In this document: positions 48,033 to 60,539 of the stretch, piece after piece
Layout: every line of letters starts with the position of its first letter
Numbering within the stretch: the stretch's first letter is position 1
From: Ashinkailepas kermadecensis
Taxonomy: Eukaryota > Arthropoda > Thecostraca > Neolepadidae
Direction of reading: 5' to 3'
Length of the DNA stretch: 64,000 bases
Assembly: GCA_034440615.1 (NCBI GenBank)
Contig: JAOTOM010004877.1
Coordinates: forward strand, 38,501 to 102,500
Program-made: the position numbers and the translations under genes
Notes under the pieces: generated by a model
Database searches by the model: none
Seen by the model: only the letters and a program-made list of their open reading frames with translations
Told to the model about the DNA's origin: nothing

Positions 48033-51000
48033 TCAGACTATAATTCCTGGAACAATTTGGTTTCTCGTAGATAAAATGAAAAGAAGCTTGATAAGAGATG
48101 GGTGGTCGTCCCCCAACATTGAGGGCAAAGAGAATGGAATGTTGTGTGTGTGGCAGTAATCGATAAGTTGTTTTCTAGGACCATGGTATTGCGGGCAGTA
48201 TAGTAATATATGTGGGACTGTAATATGAGTGTTACATGATGGGCATGAAGGCCGAGGTGAAGCAGAATAAATACATCGATGTGTGAGGTAAGTATGTCCT
48301 ATGCGGATGCGCGATAGGACTTTTTCTTCATGGCGGTTGACCAGAAATGATGGCGTCCGAATATCGATGACTGGTTTAATGTTCCGTAACTGGGCATGGT
48401 TTGTGCTTTGTGTCCAGGTTTGGTTCCAAAAATGCCGAATGCTCTGTCGTATTGTTGATTTAATGGCGTCACAATGTGGTGGGCTTTCTGTGATGTGTGG
48501 TAATTGTTATGATTGTTTTGTTAGATGATCTGCTTCCTCGTTTCCTGGGATGCCGCAGTGACTGGGCACCCACAGGAAACGGACCTTCACGCCCATCAGA
48601 TGAAGTGTTTCTAGTGATTCATAAATATAAATATGGCAATGACGTGAAAAAGAAAGTGACGAAAGAGATTGTAAAACAGATTTGGAGTCCGAACAAATGA
48701 TAACGCTGCGCATGGCGCGACAGAGAAAACGGTTGCGAATATAACGGAGGGCAATGAGGATAGCATGTAATTCAGCGATGACAATTGATGTTCCGTCCGG
48801 TAATCGATGTTGTTTTTTGTATGTTCCGGAAACTACGGCATTTCCTGTAAGGCTAGCATCTTTCGAACCGTCTGTAAAAACAAATGGAACATGGTAATAA
48901 CGAGACCGAATTCGGTGAAATTTTTGTTTGATATATTCCGGACAAAGCTGTGATTTTGGAGTGGTGGTGAGATATAAAATGTGTCGTTCGGCTATCTGCC
49001 ACGGTGGTGTAGTCGGTGGAGAAAGAGAAGTAATGGGTGGAATAGTGAAATGAAGTTGTTCAGAGAATGTTTTTACTCGAGATGCTATTGTGAGACCAGT
49101 TCGTTTTTCCACTGGACCTAGATAATGATGATGTAAATTTGGGAGAATTTGTAATGCCGCGTGTGTGGGGTGGTTTGCGTGAAATTGAATTTTGGAGGCG
49201 TACCTAAGTGTTTGTTGCATTCTACGGAGAGCTAGTGGAGGAATTCCCGATTCTGCTTGAAAAGAAATAATGGGTGAAGTAGTCATTGCACCGAGTGCGA
49301 TACGGATAAGTTTATTTTGAATGGTGTCTAATATGTGTAATGAGGATGTGCTAGCACCGGTATATACTACGGATCCATATTCAATTATGGGTAGAACTAA
49401 AGATTTGTAAAGTAGTAGAAGTGTATGGCGGTCGGCTCCAAGTGATGAAGAAGTGATGGATCGAAATAAATTCAGTCGGTGAAAACATTTGTTCTGGATG
49501 TGTTTGATGTGTTTATGCATTGAAAGCCTACGGCCAAAAATAATACCAAGAAATTTAAACGAAGCTACAAAAGGTGTATCATTGTTTCCGAGGTGAAGTG
49601 GTGTATTTGGGTTTGGGCAAGGTGTTGATTTACTAAATATCAGTGTTGCAGATTTTGGGGCAGAAAAAATGAAACCATACTTCAGGGACCATTGATGTAT
49701 TTTGTCTAGTGGGTTTTGTAGGCGAAATAAACAATGCTCGTAATTTTTTTCGGAACACCAAATTGCGCTGTCATCGGCAAACAAAGAGTATGATACATTA
49801 ATAGGCATGTCGGTGAAAAGATCGTCAATGATGAAGTTGAATAAAACTGGTGAAATGCAGCTTCCCTGTGCTAGTCCATTTTGAAGAATATGTGGATCGG
49901 AGATGGCTGACCGGCACCTGATGTGGAATGGGCGAGTACCGGATAAAAAACCTACTAAATAATGAGCTAGGTGTCCTTGTATACCGAGTTGCTGAATTTT
50001 GAAAAGTAATGCGGGTTTGAAAACCATATCGTGAGCTTTGCTTATGTCTAAAAATACTGCGACTGTGTGTTCATGTTTTTTGTAGCCTAGGCGGATGTCT
50101 ATTTCTAACCTTATAAGGTGATCTATGGTGCTGCGTCCTCGCCGAAAAGCACATTGAAAGGGAGATAGAAGTGAATTTGTTTCCAGGTGCCAGGTCAGTC
50201 TTCCAATAAGTATTCGTTCAAAAAGTTTTCCTAAACAACTGGTGAGTGCAATGGGTCGAAAATTACCTGGGTTACTATGGTCTTTGCCGGGTTTTGGAAT
50301 GGGGATGATGATAGCTTTTTTCCATGCTTCAGGAAAGATATGATTTGACCATAATGAGTTAAATGTGTCTAAGATGCATTGTTTGGTGTGGTCAGATAGA
50401 TGTCGAAAGAAGGAATAATGTAATTTGTCAGGCCCTACTGAAGTGCTATCGGCGGAGGGAATGGCATTCTCCAGTTCAGAAAGATGAAAAGAATCATTGT
50501 AGTACTCGGTATTGTCGGAATCACAGAGGTCGAGATAATGGGCGCTGTATGACCATCGCAGTCGATGCGCCCCTAAGCCCAAATAACCAACCAAAGAGGT
50601 CGAGATTGGTGTGAAAAGTGTATTGTGCATTTTGTAAGAAATTAGGTCCGTAGTTCTCATCGGAGCTATTATGGGCTATGGTATCAGCTATGGTATTTAC
50701 TATGGTTTGTGGGTCTGTAATGGTGAGATTGTGGATTTTGAGGGCCGGTAGAGATTTAAATGGGGAGCGTCCGGACAAACGTCGGATTACTTGCCATATT
50801 TTACTTAAAGGTGTTTGAAAAGTGAGCTGCTGTAAATATGAGGACCATGAACGGCGTTTAGCATCGCGAATGATGCGGCGGGTTCTCGCACGTTCACGGT
50901 TACGGGTGGTTAAATTTTCTTGATCGGGATGTCGTATATATTTCCTAAATGCTCTTTTTCGAACCGCAATTGCTTGTGACATTTCTAGACACCACCAAGG

Positions 51001-51879
51001 TACTGGGTTTCGTTTTGTGAAAGGTTTCGTGAGTGGAATTGTGGTGGATGCTGCTTCGAAAAGTTTGTCTGTAATTGAGTTGATGTTTTCGACGGGAGAA
51101 ATGTTGGGGTTGTATTTAATATAAGAAAGTTCCTGAAATGTTGTCCAATGGGCTTTTGACATTTTCCAACGTGGGATAAAATTGGGTGTGCTGTCAGTAG
51201 CAGTTGAAAAAGTTGGTATTAACTTGGTGGGGTAGTGATCGCTGGCATGAATGTCTGTGTCTATGGTCCAATCGAAATCGTTGGCCAAAGTTGGAGAGCA
51301 AATTGTCAAATCTATTGCAGTTTCTGTGTTGTGTCCGAGGTGAGAAAAAAGTTGGCTCTCCAGTGTTAAGTATTACTAAATTGTGTCGGTCTAATATGTG
51401 TTGTATAATGCGTCCGCGAGTGTCTGGGTGTGTGCATTTTGTATCCCACGCTGGGCTATGAGCGTTGAAATCGCCAAGTAAGATGAACGGGTTCTTGAAA
51501 TGTACTATAAGGTTTTCTAAATGTGTTAAAATATTTGTGTTGTCGGTGTGTGGTGGAATATAGATAGAACACACATCTATATTTCTACCATGTACACTTA
51601 ATGTACAAGCTACGGCTTGTAATTGTGTATTAAGTGTAATTTGTGTATGTGTGAAATCATTGTTTATGTAAAGTGCTGTAACGCCACTTCGATGTGATCC
51701 ATGGACCTCGTCGTGACGATACAGTGAATAATTGAAAAGATTGAAGTTATATGTATCATTAGGCAAAAACCATTTTCTTGAAGTGCTATGAGAATACGTG
51801 CGAGAATACTAAAAAAAACTTTCATTTCGGCCCATTTTGAAATTAAGCTACGGCAATTCCAATGTAAAAAAGTAGACAT
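48033..51879 (-). pseudogene. LINE copy 3 ORF2: endonuclease, RT and RNase H, disabled
   Basis: It starts MSTFLHWNCRSLISKWAEM, overlapping the ORF1 end by 37 nt. The endonuclease has LLGDFNAHSPAWDTKC and ASDHYPTKL. RT has FRPIALTSCLGKLFERIL, AVFLDISKAHDMV, GLAQGSCISPVLF and the catalytic YSLFADDSAIW. RNase H shows VFTDGSKDAS, AELHAI, ICSDSKSVL and WVPSHCGIPGNEEADHL. The C-terminus has LSRIRIGHTYLTH and a CPSC...H..C cluster. Damage: frameshifts near 51775 and 51305, a 70-bp net insertion at 50537-50606, and a TAA right after LTKQS (48507). Coding resumes in frame to a TGA at 48033. Confidence 0.88.
50537..50594 (+). mobile_element. Ultrashort tail-only retroposon, 58 bp, inside LINE copy 3
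   Basis: It is flanked by a 12-bp duplication, agaggtcgagat (50525-50536 and 50595-50606). The insert begins AATGGGCGCTGTATGACC, closes with GGGCGC (50540-50545) and GCGCCC (50567-50572), and ends CTAAGCCCAAATAACCAACC. Without it and one repeat copy, the ORF2 linker rejoins. Its tail matches LINE copy 1 and the SINE tails better than its host element's own tail, so the donor was a different family. Confidence 0.88.
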
Positions 51880-53537
51880 CGGGAAGAGTTAATGTTTGTC
51901 AGCACCTTTCGGTGCATGTCGGAGCCAGGAGTGCAGTTCAGGTGGGTATGTGTGTTGAGTGCGGCCAGCGGTGGTTGACCCGCTCGAGCCGTCCGGCCGA
52001 CCGGTGGCCTTGGCAAGGTCACGGCGGCCGGCCACTGCCGTGGGGATGTCCGCCGGCTGGGAGTCAGTCTTGTCACGTGAGCGCTGGCCGGCGCTTGACG
52101 CGCAGGGCTCGATCGGTGGCCCGCTGACGGGGAACGAGAATTCGGTCCCGCAGCCGAATGACTGCGAGACCTGTCATTCCTCCCTGGAGTGGTCCGCTTG
52201 TTAGGAGCTGGAGTGGTCTGTGTATTGGGAACCGGAGTTGTTGGTGTCGTGGTGGTGATTGGTTTTAGTTTGGTGAGTGGTGCCAGGCCTGGTATAAGTT
52301 CTGTTTGTGTGGACGTCGAATTTGTTTTGACCCGAGGTGTAGATAGAGCAATGGTGGCTGCCTGGGCGTAAGTTTTGGTGGTCGGGGAGGTGGCTTCGAC
52401 GGTCCGCCGGGCCTGCGGGCAGGAGACTCCGGTCGTGGCCTTGACGGCGCAAACCTCTTTTTCCCGTCGCCAGACTGGACAGAGATTGGAATTGGTGAGG
52501 TGGTCGGATGTGTTGCAGCTGAGGCAGTGGGCAGGTTTGGAGCAGGTGGATTCGGGATGAGGTGGTTCACCGCATTTCTGGCAGCGGGCTGGTTGGCGAC
52601 ATGTCTTACTGCCATGGCCGAAGCGCTGGCAATTAAAACAGCGGAGAGGATTAGGAATAAATACTCGGACTTGGTATCGGATGTTGCCGGCGAGGAGAGT
52701 CTTGGGAAGAGTGGTAGAGTTGAAGGTGAGGACAAGGAGGCTTGTGTCCCGTTTCTGGCCGTCTTTAAAGGAGGTGATTCGGTAGACGTGGGTCACACCC
52801 TCCGGCCTGACCTCCGCTTGGATATCCACTACGGACACGAAGCGGAGCTCCGGCGCGAAGACGGTGCCCTTGGTGGAGTTGCGGTTGGAGTGGAGTGATA
52901 TGGTGACGGATTTACCACAAAATGTGGTGGTACGAAGGAGGGCTTTGGTCTGGGCTCGGGTTTGGGTTTTGATGACAAGGGTTCCGTTGGCAGGGGCTTC
53001 GATATCAGGATTGGCTGAGGAGCAGATGGAGAGGAGTTGTTTGGTCGGCCAGGAAACGGATTCCTCGACAGGCTTGACTACTATGAAAGAGCCAGCACTG
53101 TCGAGGTAGGGTTCCATGGGATCAGGTTGGGATGGCGTGGTCTGGTTAGGGCGTGGGTCTATGGCGTGGAGAGTGATGGTCTGGTCGGAATTGCGAGGCG
53201 AGGTCTTGGTATGAGCGGGGGTCGGTGAGGGACAAAGGGCTTCCATGGCGTCGTCCAAAGGAATTGTCCGGCGCGAGTCATCAACGGTGGTATCGAGAGG
53301 TGGGACATCATGTGCAGAGTCCGGGGTCGTGCGATGGTCGTCAGGTGTGGTCAGCGGCGGAAATTCCGTCTCGGAGTCCCGTGGCGAGCTGGGGTCGGTA
53401 TCTTTTTTGCGTTTTTTTCCCATCGTGGGGAAAAAAGTCGTACCTAATGAAATATAACTAAACAAGAACACGCAGAAACACAGGGAACGGAAATACGATG
53501 CGAGAAAAACAAATCCACGCGGGGTAACGAGTGTCAC
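51843..53537 (-). CDS. LINE copy 3 ORF1, Gag-like protein with CCHC knuckles
   Basis: This intact 564-residue frame encodes the element's RNA-binding protein. The probable start is MGKKRKKDTDPSSPRDSE (about residue 39), the Met shared with copy 2; the longer upstream stretch looks like translated 5' UTR. The middle has GNIRYQVRVFIPNPLRC, then knuckles CFNCQRFGHGSKTC and CQKCGEPPHPESTC and a CLSC.TSDH....LCP variant. The C-terminus is Thr/Pro/Ser-rich with RRTSPRQWPAAVTLPRPP-type sequence. The stop overlaps the ORF2 start. Confidence 0.85.
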   Translation of the reverse strand: MTLVTPRGFVFLASYFRSLCFCVFLFSYISLGTTFFPTMGKKRKKDTDPSSPRDSETEFPPLTTPDDHRTTPDSAHDVPPLDTTVDDSRRTIPLDDAMEALCPSPTPAHTKTSPRNSDQTITLHAIDPRPNQTTPSQPDPMEPYLDSAGSFIVVKPVEESVSWPTKQLLSICSSANPDIEAPANGTLVIKTQTRAQTKALLRTTTFCGKSVTISLHSNRNSTKGTVFAPELRFVSVVDIQAEVRPEGVTHVYRITSFKDGQKRDTSLLVLTFNSTTLPKTLLAGNIRYQVRVFIPNPLRCFNCQRFGHGSKTCRQPARCQKCGEPPHPESTCSKPAHCLSCNTSDHLTNSNLCPVWRREKEVCAVKATTGVSCPQARRTVEATSPTTKTYAQAATIALSTPRVKTNSTSTQTELIPGLAPLTKLKPITTTTPTTPVPNTQTTPAPNKRTTPGRNDRSRSHSAAGPNSRSPSAGHRSSPARQAPASAHVTRLTPSRRTSPRQWPAAVTLPRPPVGRTARAGQPPLAALNTHTHLNCTPGSDMHRKVLTNINSSRCLLFYIGIAVA

Positions 53538-53699
53538 CCCAAGAAATGAACGAAAAGAGCGACGGGTGTCGCCCCACGAAAATGAAAAGTGTAGAACTGC
53601 GGCGACAGGCAGTCAATCGCGCCAAAACTGGCAGGGCGGAGTACTCAATGGGCTCTGGTTATCTGTGAGCATATAATACTGAATACTCCATGTTATATT

Positions 53700-54210
53700 A
53701 TATTATATACGGTGTACCTGGCAGTGGATTCAGCACCTTCCTTCGGGATGTGATACTGATGAGATTGGCTATGGTAGCACAATGGGGCATGATTGAAGGA
53801 GTTTGGAATTGTTGAGTCTGTTATGCAATATCAGGTGAATGGTGCTAGATAGGCTGGGATATATAACTCCCTTGGAACTTGAGGTAATGTATTGATTGGG
53901 GGTGTGAGCATGCACTTTTCTGGTAACTTTCCTATATAGGCTTGACCCGGATGGGCCTCTGTGGCCCTTATGAAGCCTTAACACCTCATGAAATGTATTA
54001 ACTTGATGCCTTGAAACAGAGGTATACGGCAGCATGATCAGTGACAAATTCCGAGAATTAGACTGACAGCATACATATATGTACATTATAATAGACATAT
54101 CGCAGTCCACACTCGATCTACATTTAGCTCACTCCCTAGTCCACAAATTGCACACCGTCGCCGATCCGTCCACTGACATTGAGAAGGTGCTGTCAATTTT
54201 ATGCTGCAAG
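53700..54210. other. Gene-free spacer between LINE copy 3 and (TA)n
   Basis: A 113-codon minus-strand frame (54110-53769) has no domain I recognise, and the spacer ends directly in the (TA)n tract. It could be flanking genomic sequence or another PLE-type fragment; nothing decides. Confidence 0.35.
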
Positions 54211-56142
<1,932 letters not shown>

Positions 56143-56160
56143 GATATCCTGCCAAAATAT

Positions 56161-56161
<1 letters not shown>

Positions 56162-56233
<72 letters not shown>
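56162..56233. repeat. (TA)n microsatellite between two PLE starts
   Basis: About 70 bp of TA. A plus-strand PLE frame (ending ...KEDILPKYT) enters from the left and a minus-strand frame of a second PLE family (ending ...NNLLPIYM) enters from the right. Confidence 0.95.
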
Positions 56234-56236
<3 letters not shown>

Positions 56237-56520
56237 CTCTCTTCATATAGATTGGAAGCAGATTGTTAAACATGCATTGCTGGTTAAAGGTCACTTCGGC
56301 TTTGCTATTTATTAGTTTCTTTGATATGGCTTCGATTATTCTTATTATGGTTTTGTGTTCGCACTGGTGTTGACTCAAAATGGCGCCAAAGCTCATAATC
56401 AGTAAAGATATCTGGATTAAAGAACGCATAGTTTATTTCCTGCATGTCGACGTTTCGTCATTTCACATGACATCATCAGGAAGAAGTGCAGATTGTTAAC
56501 AGAACCACACAGGTAATACG
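56234..56520 (-). mobile_element. Second Penelope-like family: pLTR and truncated protein start
   Basis: On the minus strand a frame starts MRSLIQISLLIMSFGAILSQ at 56429 and continues to SKAEVTFNQQCMFNNLLPIY before the (TA)n. It is a diverged relative of the PLE start at 56011 ([14 protein letters not shown]). Immediately upstream lies a hammerhead ribozyme-like sequence (56437-56491), as expected in a PLE pLTR. No other PLE coding part of this family is seen. The upstream limit of the pLTR is unknown. Confidence 0.65.
56437..56491 (-). ncRNA. Hammerhead ribozyme, type I, in a PLE pLTR
   Basis: Read on the minus strand: stem I arm CTGCA (56491-56487), core CTGATGA (56479-56473), one extra T, stem II GTCAT-loop-ATGAC (56471-56457), core GAAAC (56456-56452), then GTC with predicted cleavage after C (56449), and the stem I partner TGCAG (56445-56441 region). 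All invariant core positions are present. Helix III is reduced to AC/GT without a loop, as reported for PLE hammerheads, which are thought to act as dimers. The unpaired T between core and stem II is unusual and may lower activity. The role is self-cleavage of the element RNA. Confidence 0.7.
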
Positions 56521-56873
56521 TTTAAGTTACACTGATGATAGTGAAGGTACAAGAGACGAAGTCGCGTATATATAGAAATCGAATGCGAATGTCGTCTAGT
56601 ATGCGTAAGCGTTCCCTCGGAAAAATTAGGTAACCACAGTACATATCGGTCAGTTCATTTTCCAACACACTGGGAAATGAGCGTGCGAAGCATATTTGGG
56701 TGACATCACACAGCAGAAGAATAACCACAATGTTGGTCGCTATTCACAAGGCCACGCCAAAAACACTCCCTATTTTGACTTTAGGGTCACAATCGATCAC
56801 CCCAGGGGTGATCCGTCACACAGCGACAGAGTACCTCGCACATTGACCTGCCGGTTTAAAGCCGGGTCTTATG
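56521..56873. other. Possible continuation of the second PLE pLTR, no gene
   Basis: No domain was recognised. The block ends in CCGGTTTAAAGCCGG, a short palindrome, immediately before a (TA)n tract. Confidence 0.35.
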
Positions 56874-56900
56874 TATATATATATATATATACTATATATA

Positions 56901-56966
<66 letters not shown>

Positions 56967-57003
56967 ATATCTATATATCTATATATATATATATATATAT
57001 ATT
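56874..57003. repeat. (TA)n microsatellite
   Basis: About 130 bp of TA with TATTATA and TATC interruptions, the fourth such tract within 3 kb. Confidence 0.95.
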
Positions 57004-57559
57004 TACTAATTTAGAGTGATGATAATCTCGTGGCAAATCGGCTCTCGCCTCCAATTCAGCCAGGACGAACCCGACCTCTTCAGTAATATGGTGAGGGGGT
57101 ACAACTCGAAGCAATGTATCTTTCATAACGAACTTAAAAGGTAATATTGTAGCTATTATCGTGTTCACAAGAAATGCATTATTCTGAGATAGAGGTGCTT
57201 TGGCCTTTTCTTATTGAGACCTACCATGGCATACGCAATAACATATAGGTAGGTCGGAAAAGCAGTACACAACGTGGAGAATATGGATGCGTATGCCGGA
57301 TTATTTATATCATGTTTCATATCAAATGACAGGTCTTGATGAGCTGGATGTACCTTTCGCAGGCATGAATGGAAAAGAGCCGTCATTTTCAATGAGAATC
57401 ATGCCGAAACACGATCCTAATTACCCCCAGTCAAATGATGTGATGGATGTCTGACCCGACCAGTCAGGCCCGCCATGAATGGTGCCGCCAGCCCATCGAT
57501 CACCGGTCCTTGACAAGGCGAACCGCATAGCCCAACCCACGGCACGAGTGGAAGCTATT
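57004..57559. other. Gene-free interval
   Basis: No coding domain, RNA gene or terminal repeat was found. Short minus-strand frames do not resemble known proteins. Confidence 0.4.
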
Positions 57560-57570
57560 ACGCAAAGTTA

Positions 57571-58449
57571 TCCATTGCAGTCGATGCGCTGTAAGAGAGT
57601 TAGTTTTTGAGCGTCTTGATCCCGTAAATTCAGCCCCAACCCACTTCGTTTCATGGCGCGACAAGTACCCGGCTCCGAGACTGGCGTCGCCTGTCTGTTG
57701 CCTACGTCAGCTGCCACCGTCCCAGCGAGGTCGCCGTTCGTTGGACTTTGCACCTCCCCTCCCCTCTCCAGCATCCCAGCGCGCCCGGCGGTCGCGTCTG
57801 CAGAGGTGACCTCGAACCCCTCCCCATATCTGAGCGGCGTACCCGCCTGCCACGTGACCTCTAACCGACCGACGCGCCACGCCGCCGTCGTTAATGTTAG
57901 ATGTAACTGTGTTCACATAAAGTTATACGTTTGGCTGTCCCGTAACCATAATTGATATAATCTCGTAAGCCTTGCGTTTATAAAAGTGTACCGTAAACGT
58001 AACGCATCGTCACCGCCACTAGAAATAGACCATTTCCCCTTCTAGAAGGCCGTCGACATGGATGTGACGTCATGGTGTGCTTCTGCGGCCCTTGACCAAT
58101 CCGCGATCGGGGGCCTTCCGATGCCACTAGCGCCCCTGCGTTCCCCAGACAGTTCAGCTTGAATCCTCTGAGCGGTCGGACCGCTGCTCCGCGCGCCCGC
58201 TTCCCAACTAAATTCAGCTTCTAAATTCATAGGAAAGGCAGTATCACGGCTTACCTTCCGAGGAGAACGTACTGTACGGTGTCTGGAGTTCTCTTGTGAT
58301 CGTGGAGTGCTGCAGTGCAATACAGGGCAGCAAAAGGTACTGGTACTTTCGTGACTGGAGTTATCGCGAACAAGAGGTTGCTAGACTTTCGCGTGCCAAT
58401 AAGGACTTTCCTACAGCGCCCTTTAAACCCAAATAACTAACTAACTATA
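57571..58449 (+). mobile_element. Retroposed 879-bp unit with I-LINE-type 3' tail
   Basis: An 11-bp direct repeat, acgcaaagtta, lies at 57560-57570 and 58450-58460. The right end reads GCGCCCTTTAAACCCAAATAACTAACTAACT, the LINE copy 1 tail. The interior has no endonuclease, RT or Gag block. It is GC-rich at 57640-57890, then holds a TATAAAAG box (about 57982) and a CCAAT/TGACGTCA-like cluster (58066-58110). It may be a non-autonomous partner, a heavily deleted LINE, or a retroposed host 5' region. Open frames inside have no recognisable domain. Confidence 0.65.
57975..57990 (+). promoter_or_regulatory. Candidate TATA box inside the retroposed unit
   Basis: GCGTTTATAAAAGTGTACC contains a good TATAAAAG match with a GC-rich segment upstream. 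A TGACGT/ACGTCA-like site and GACCAAT lie about 90-120 bp downstream. There is no evidence of transcription here. Confidence 0.25.
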
Positions 58450-58495
58450 ACGCAAAGTTACTCAATTGTGGCATGCAGGGGTTGTGCAGAAAGTT

Positions 58496-59417
58496 ACTGG
58501 GGGGGGCGAAATCCGCCCACCCCTCCGATTTTTCGCAAATAACTGCAGATTTTACCAGTCGATATACGTGATTTTCGATGTACCTGCTTAGAAATGAACG
58601 GCGCGTCGTTTAAAGCAAGAAAAATGGAAATCGGCCGAATGTTTTTTTTTTTTCAAGTTCGGGGCCGCTAAAGTAAACAAATGTTATAGCGCCAGACCAC
58701 AAAAATCGGCGCTGATGCGCTTCCAGTATACTGACAAAAGGGAAGTGTTCTAGGCAACACTAGAGACTTGTTTGATGCATATTGGTATGCTGTATAGTTT
58801 CAAGGTCATGTTAGGTCACCAAGGTCAAGTCAGGTCAAGTTCATGACAGGTTAATAGAACCAAACTTGATCAACTGGAATGTTGCCATAAATGCACTACT
58901 GGATGTCATTTGTACTGTTTGTCATTGCGTTTCCGTACTTTATTCATGTACTTCACTCCCTTCTTCACGAAGCCGATTGCTCCGAGCTGCCCGACGGAGC
59001 AGTCGGGCGGGCGGCCGGTTCCGGTAACTGGAACAGGTAACTGACCTGATAAAGTGGTGCTATATAGGTGACCTGAGGTCAAATGTTGGGTCTAGCATCT
59101 GCATTGCATCATTAGTAATATCCAAAACATCATTGATGCCCATTTTTGAGCATTTAAACACAATCACAGCGATCCATAACGATGACAAGCCAAGCCACGC
59201 AAAACCGGAAAATTTTGCCAATCTGACCTCATTTGACCTTGAAGATATTGACCTAAGGTCACGAAAATTACACACAATAGAGTTCACTACCGTCCCCATC
59301 CACCCTGCGAATTTCGTTTCTCCAGCTTTACTAGGAGCCGAGATCTTAGGGGGGGCGGAATCCGCCACCCCCACCCCTCCAGTGCGCGTAATTCTCAGAG
59401 GCCCTCCAGGACGCGTG
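58496..59417. mobile_element. Inverted-repeat element with GC-rich end hairpins, copy 2
   Basis: This is collinear with 26821-27744 over nearly its whole length (for example TAAATGAACGGCGCGTCG, TGACAGGTTAATAGAACC and GCTGCCCGACGGAGCAGT). The left terminus lacks the outer CACGCGC and begins ACTGGGGGGGGCGAAATCC; the right end has CCCTCCAGTGCGCG plus CCCTCCAGGACGCGTG. It carries eleven AGGTCA/TGACCT half-sites between 58803 and 59261, with both everted TGACCT-N-AGGTCA pairs conserved. A minus-strand open frame covering the right part has no domain and is present only because stops are missing. Confidence 0.7.
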
Positions 59418-60539
59418 TTAAGGTAACCACGGAACAAGTTTTACACACATTTTACCTCCATGAAGCATACAAGGGGGTTAGGTTTAGTTAAGCTAAGCTA
59501 GGTTAGGGGTTTGTTGTAAATTAGAAAAAAAAATTCTCTTTTTGGGGGGTGGGAGTGATTTTTATTTAATTGGGTTTTTCTTCAAAAGCAGTTCAGGGTA
59601 GGTTAGGTAAGGTTAGTTTTTTTATGCTGAGTTTGAACATTTTTTAGAGAAAAAAAATATTGGAAATTTTCCATTTTAACAAAAAATATTTGCTTCCTTG
59701 CATAGATGGTTAGGCTAGGTTAGGTTAGGTTATGTTACATCATTTTTTCTTGATTTAAAACATTACCTTTTATGTTATATTACCCAACTCCAAGTCCATT
59801 GTTGTGTGATATGCTGCCTCCCAACTGAAAAGTACGCATTTGCAGAGGAAAGAAGTGGTCACATCATGTTCAGCACATTCATAAGCATTGCATTAGAAAA
59901 AGAAATTCCGTGAAATCAGAAACTAACAACTGCAAGTTTAAACTGCAAGTTTACCGGATAAGTGGCATCAACATATTAGATACCCGATACGGAACACATC
60001 CCACTTTCCAACACTAATTAACGACGGCAAAAGCTACAGTTCACAGCGCAACTACACACAAGATACACCACAACACAACACAATAAAATAAAATTCAACT
60101 AAAACGCAGGAACAGCGAATACAAGGTGTGACATGAGACAAAATAAAACATGAGACATCATGATAAAAAATGAGATAAAACCTACAAGAGACCTATGTAA
60201 ACAACTGCGCCATTTATGACTCAACTGCGTCATCTAAGAATTTGAGGAAAGGTGTGCCCCTAAAACGCTTCATTTCGTGATGGTGGTCGTTTAATTCGCA
60301 GCCTAACTGAAACTGATAAAATAACTGCTGAACAAAATTATAAAAGCACAGACGCGATATTAGAAGATTTAGAAAGTGAGTTGAATTGAAAATATTTTCA
60401 ATTTAATATACAACAGACCATTAAAATGGTGTTAAAGGTGTACCCCAGATGACGTCATTTGTACCATTCCAGGCGACACGCAGGAAGGCATGGGGATGAC
60501 AAGGGCCTGGGTCAAACGCATCCGTGCCGGAGGCTCATC
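59418..60539. other. Gene-free interval with TTAGG-like tracts and a dispersed repeat
   Basis: Degenerate GGTTAGGTTAGGTTA-like runs occur at 59476-59512, 59598-59615 and 59708-59735. The block 59815-59945 shares CCAACTGAAAAGTACGCATT and GTTCAGCACATTCATAAGC with 40045-40135. No exon was recognised. Confidence 0.45.

Larger units (their letters stand above)
47950..53697 (-). mobile_element. Near full-length I-clade LINE copy 3
   Basis: The element has a 5' UTR (53697-53538), intact ORF1, damaged ORF2 and a 3' end with the hairpin GGCGC (47994-47990) ... GCGCC (47967-47963) then TAATCCAACCAAAC. Its 3' end lies within about 15 bp of the 5' end of copy 2, a head-to-tail pair. TTATATT-like words flank both ends, but AT-richness makes the target duplication uncertain. 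It is a different family from copy 1: ORF1 starts differently and RT has FADD, not FVDD. A 58-bp tail-only insert disrupts ORF2 at 50537-50594. Confidence 0.88.

Noticed and set aside
59060..59437. 125-residue minus-strand protein shared with 27394-27633
   Set aside because: The similarity between the two loci comes from the duplicated inverted-repeat element; the copies differ by stops and there is no recognisable domain.
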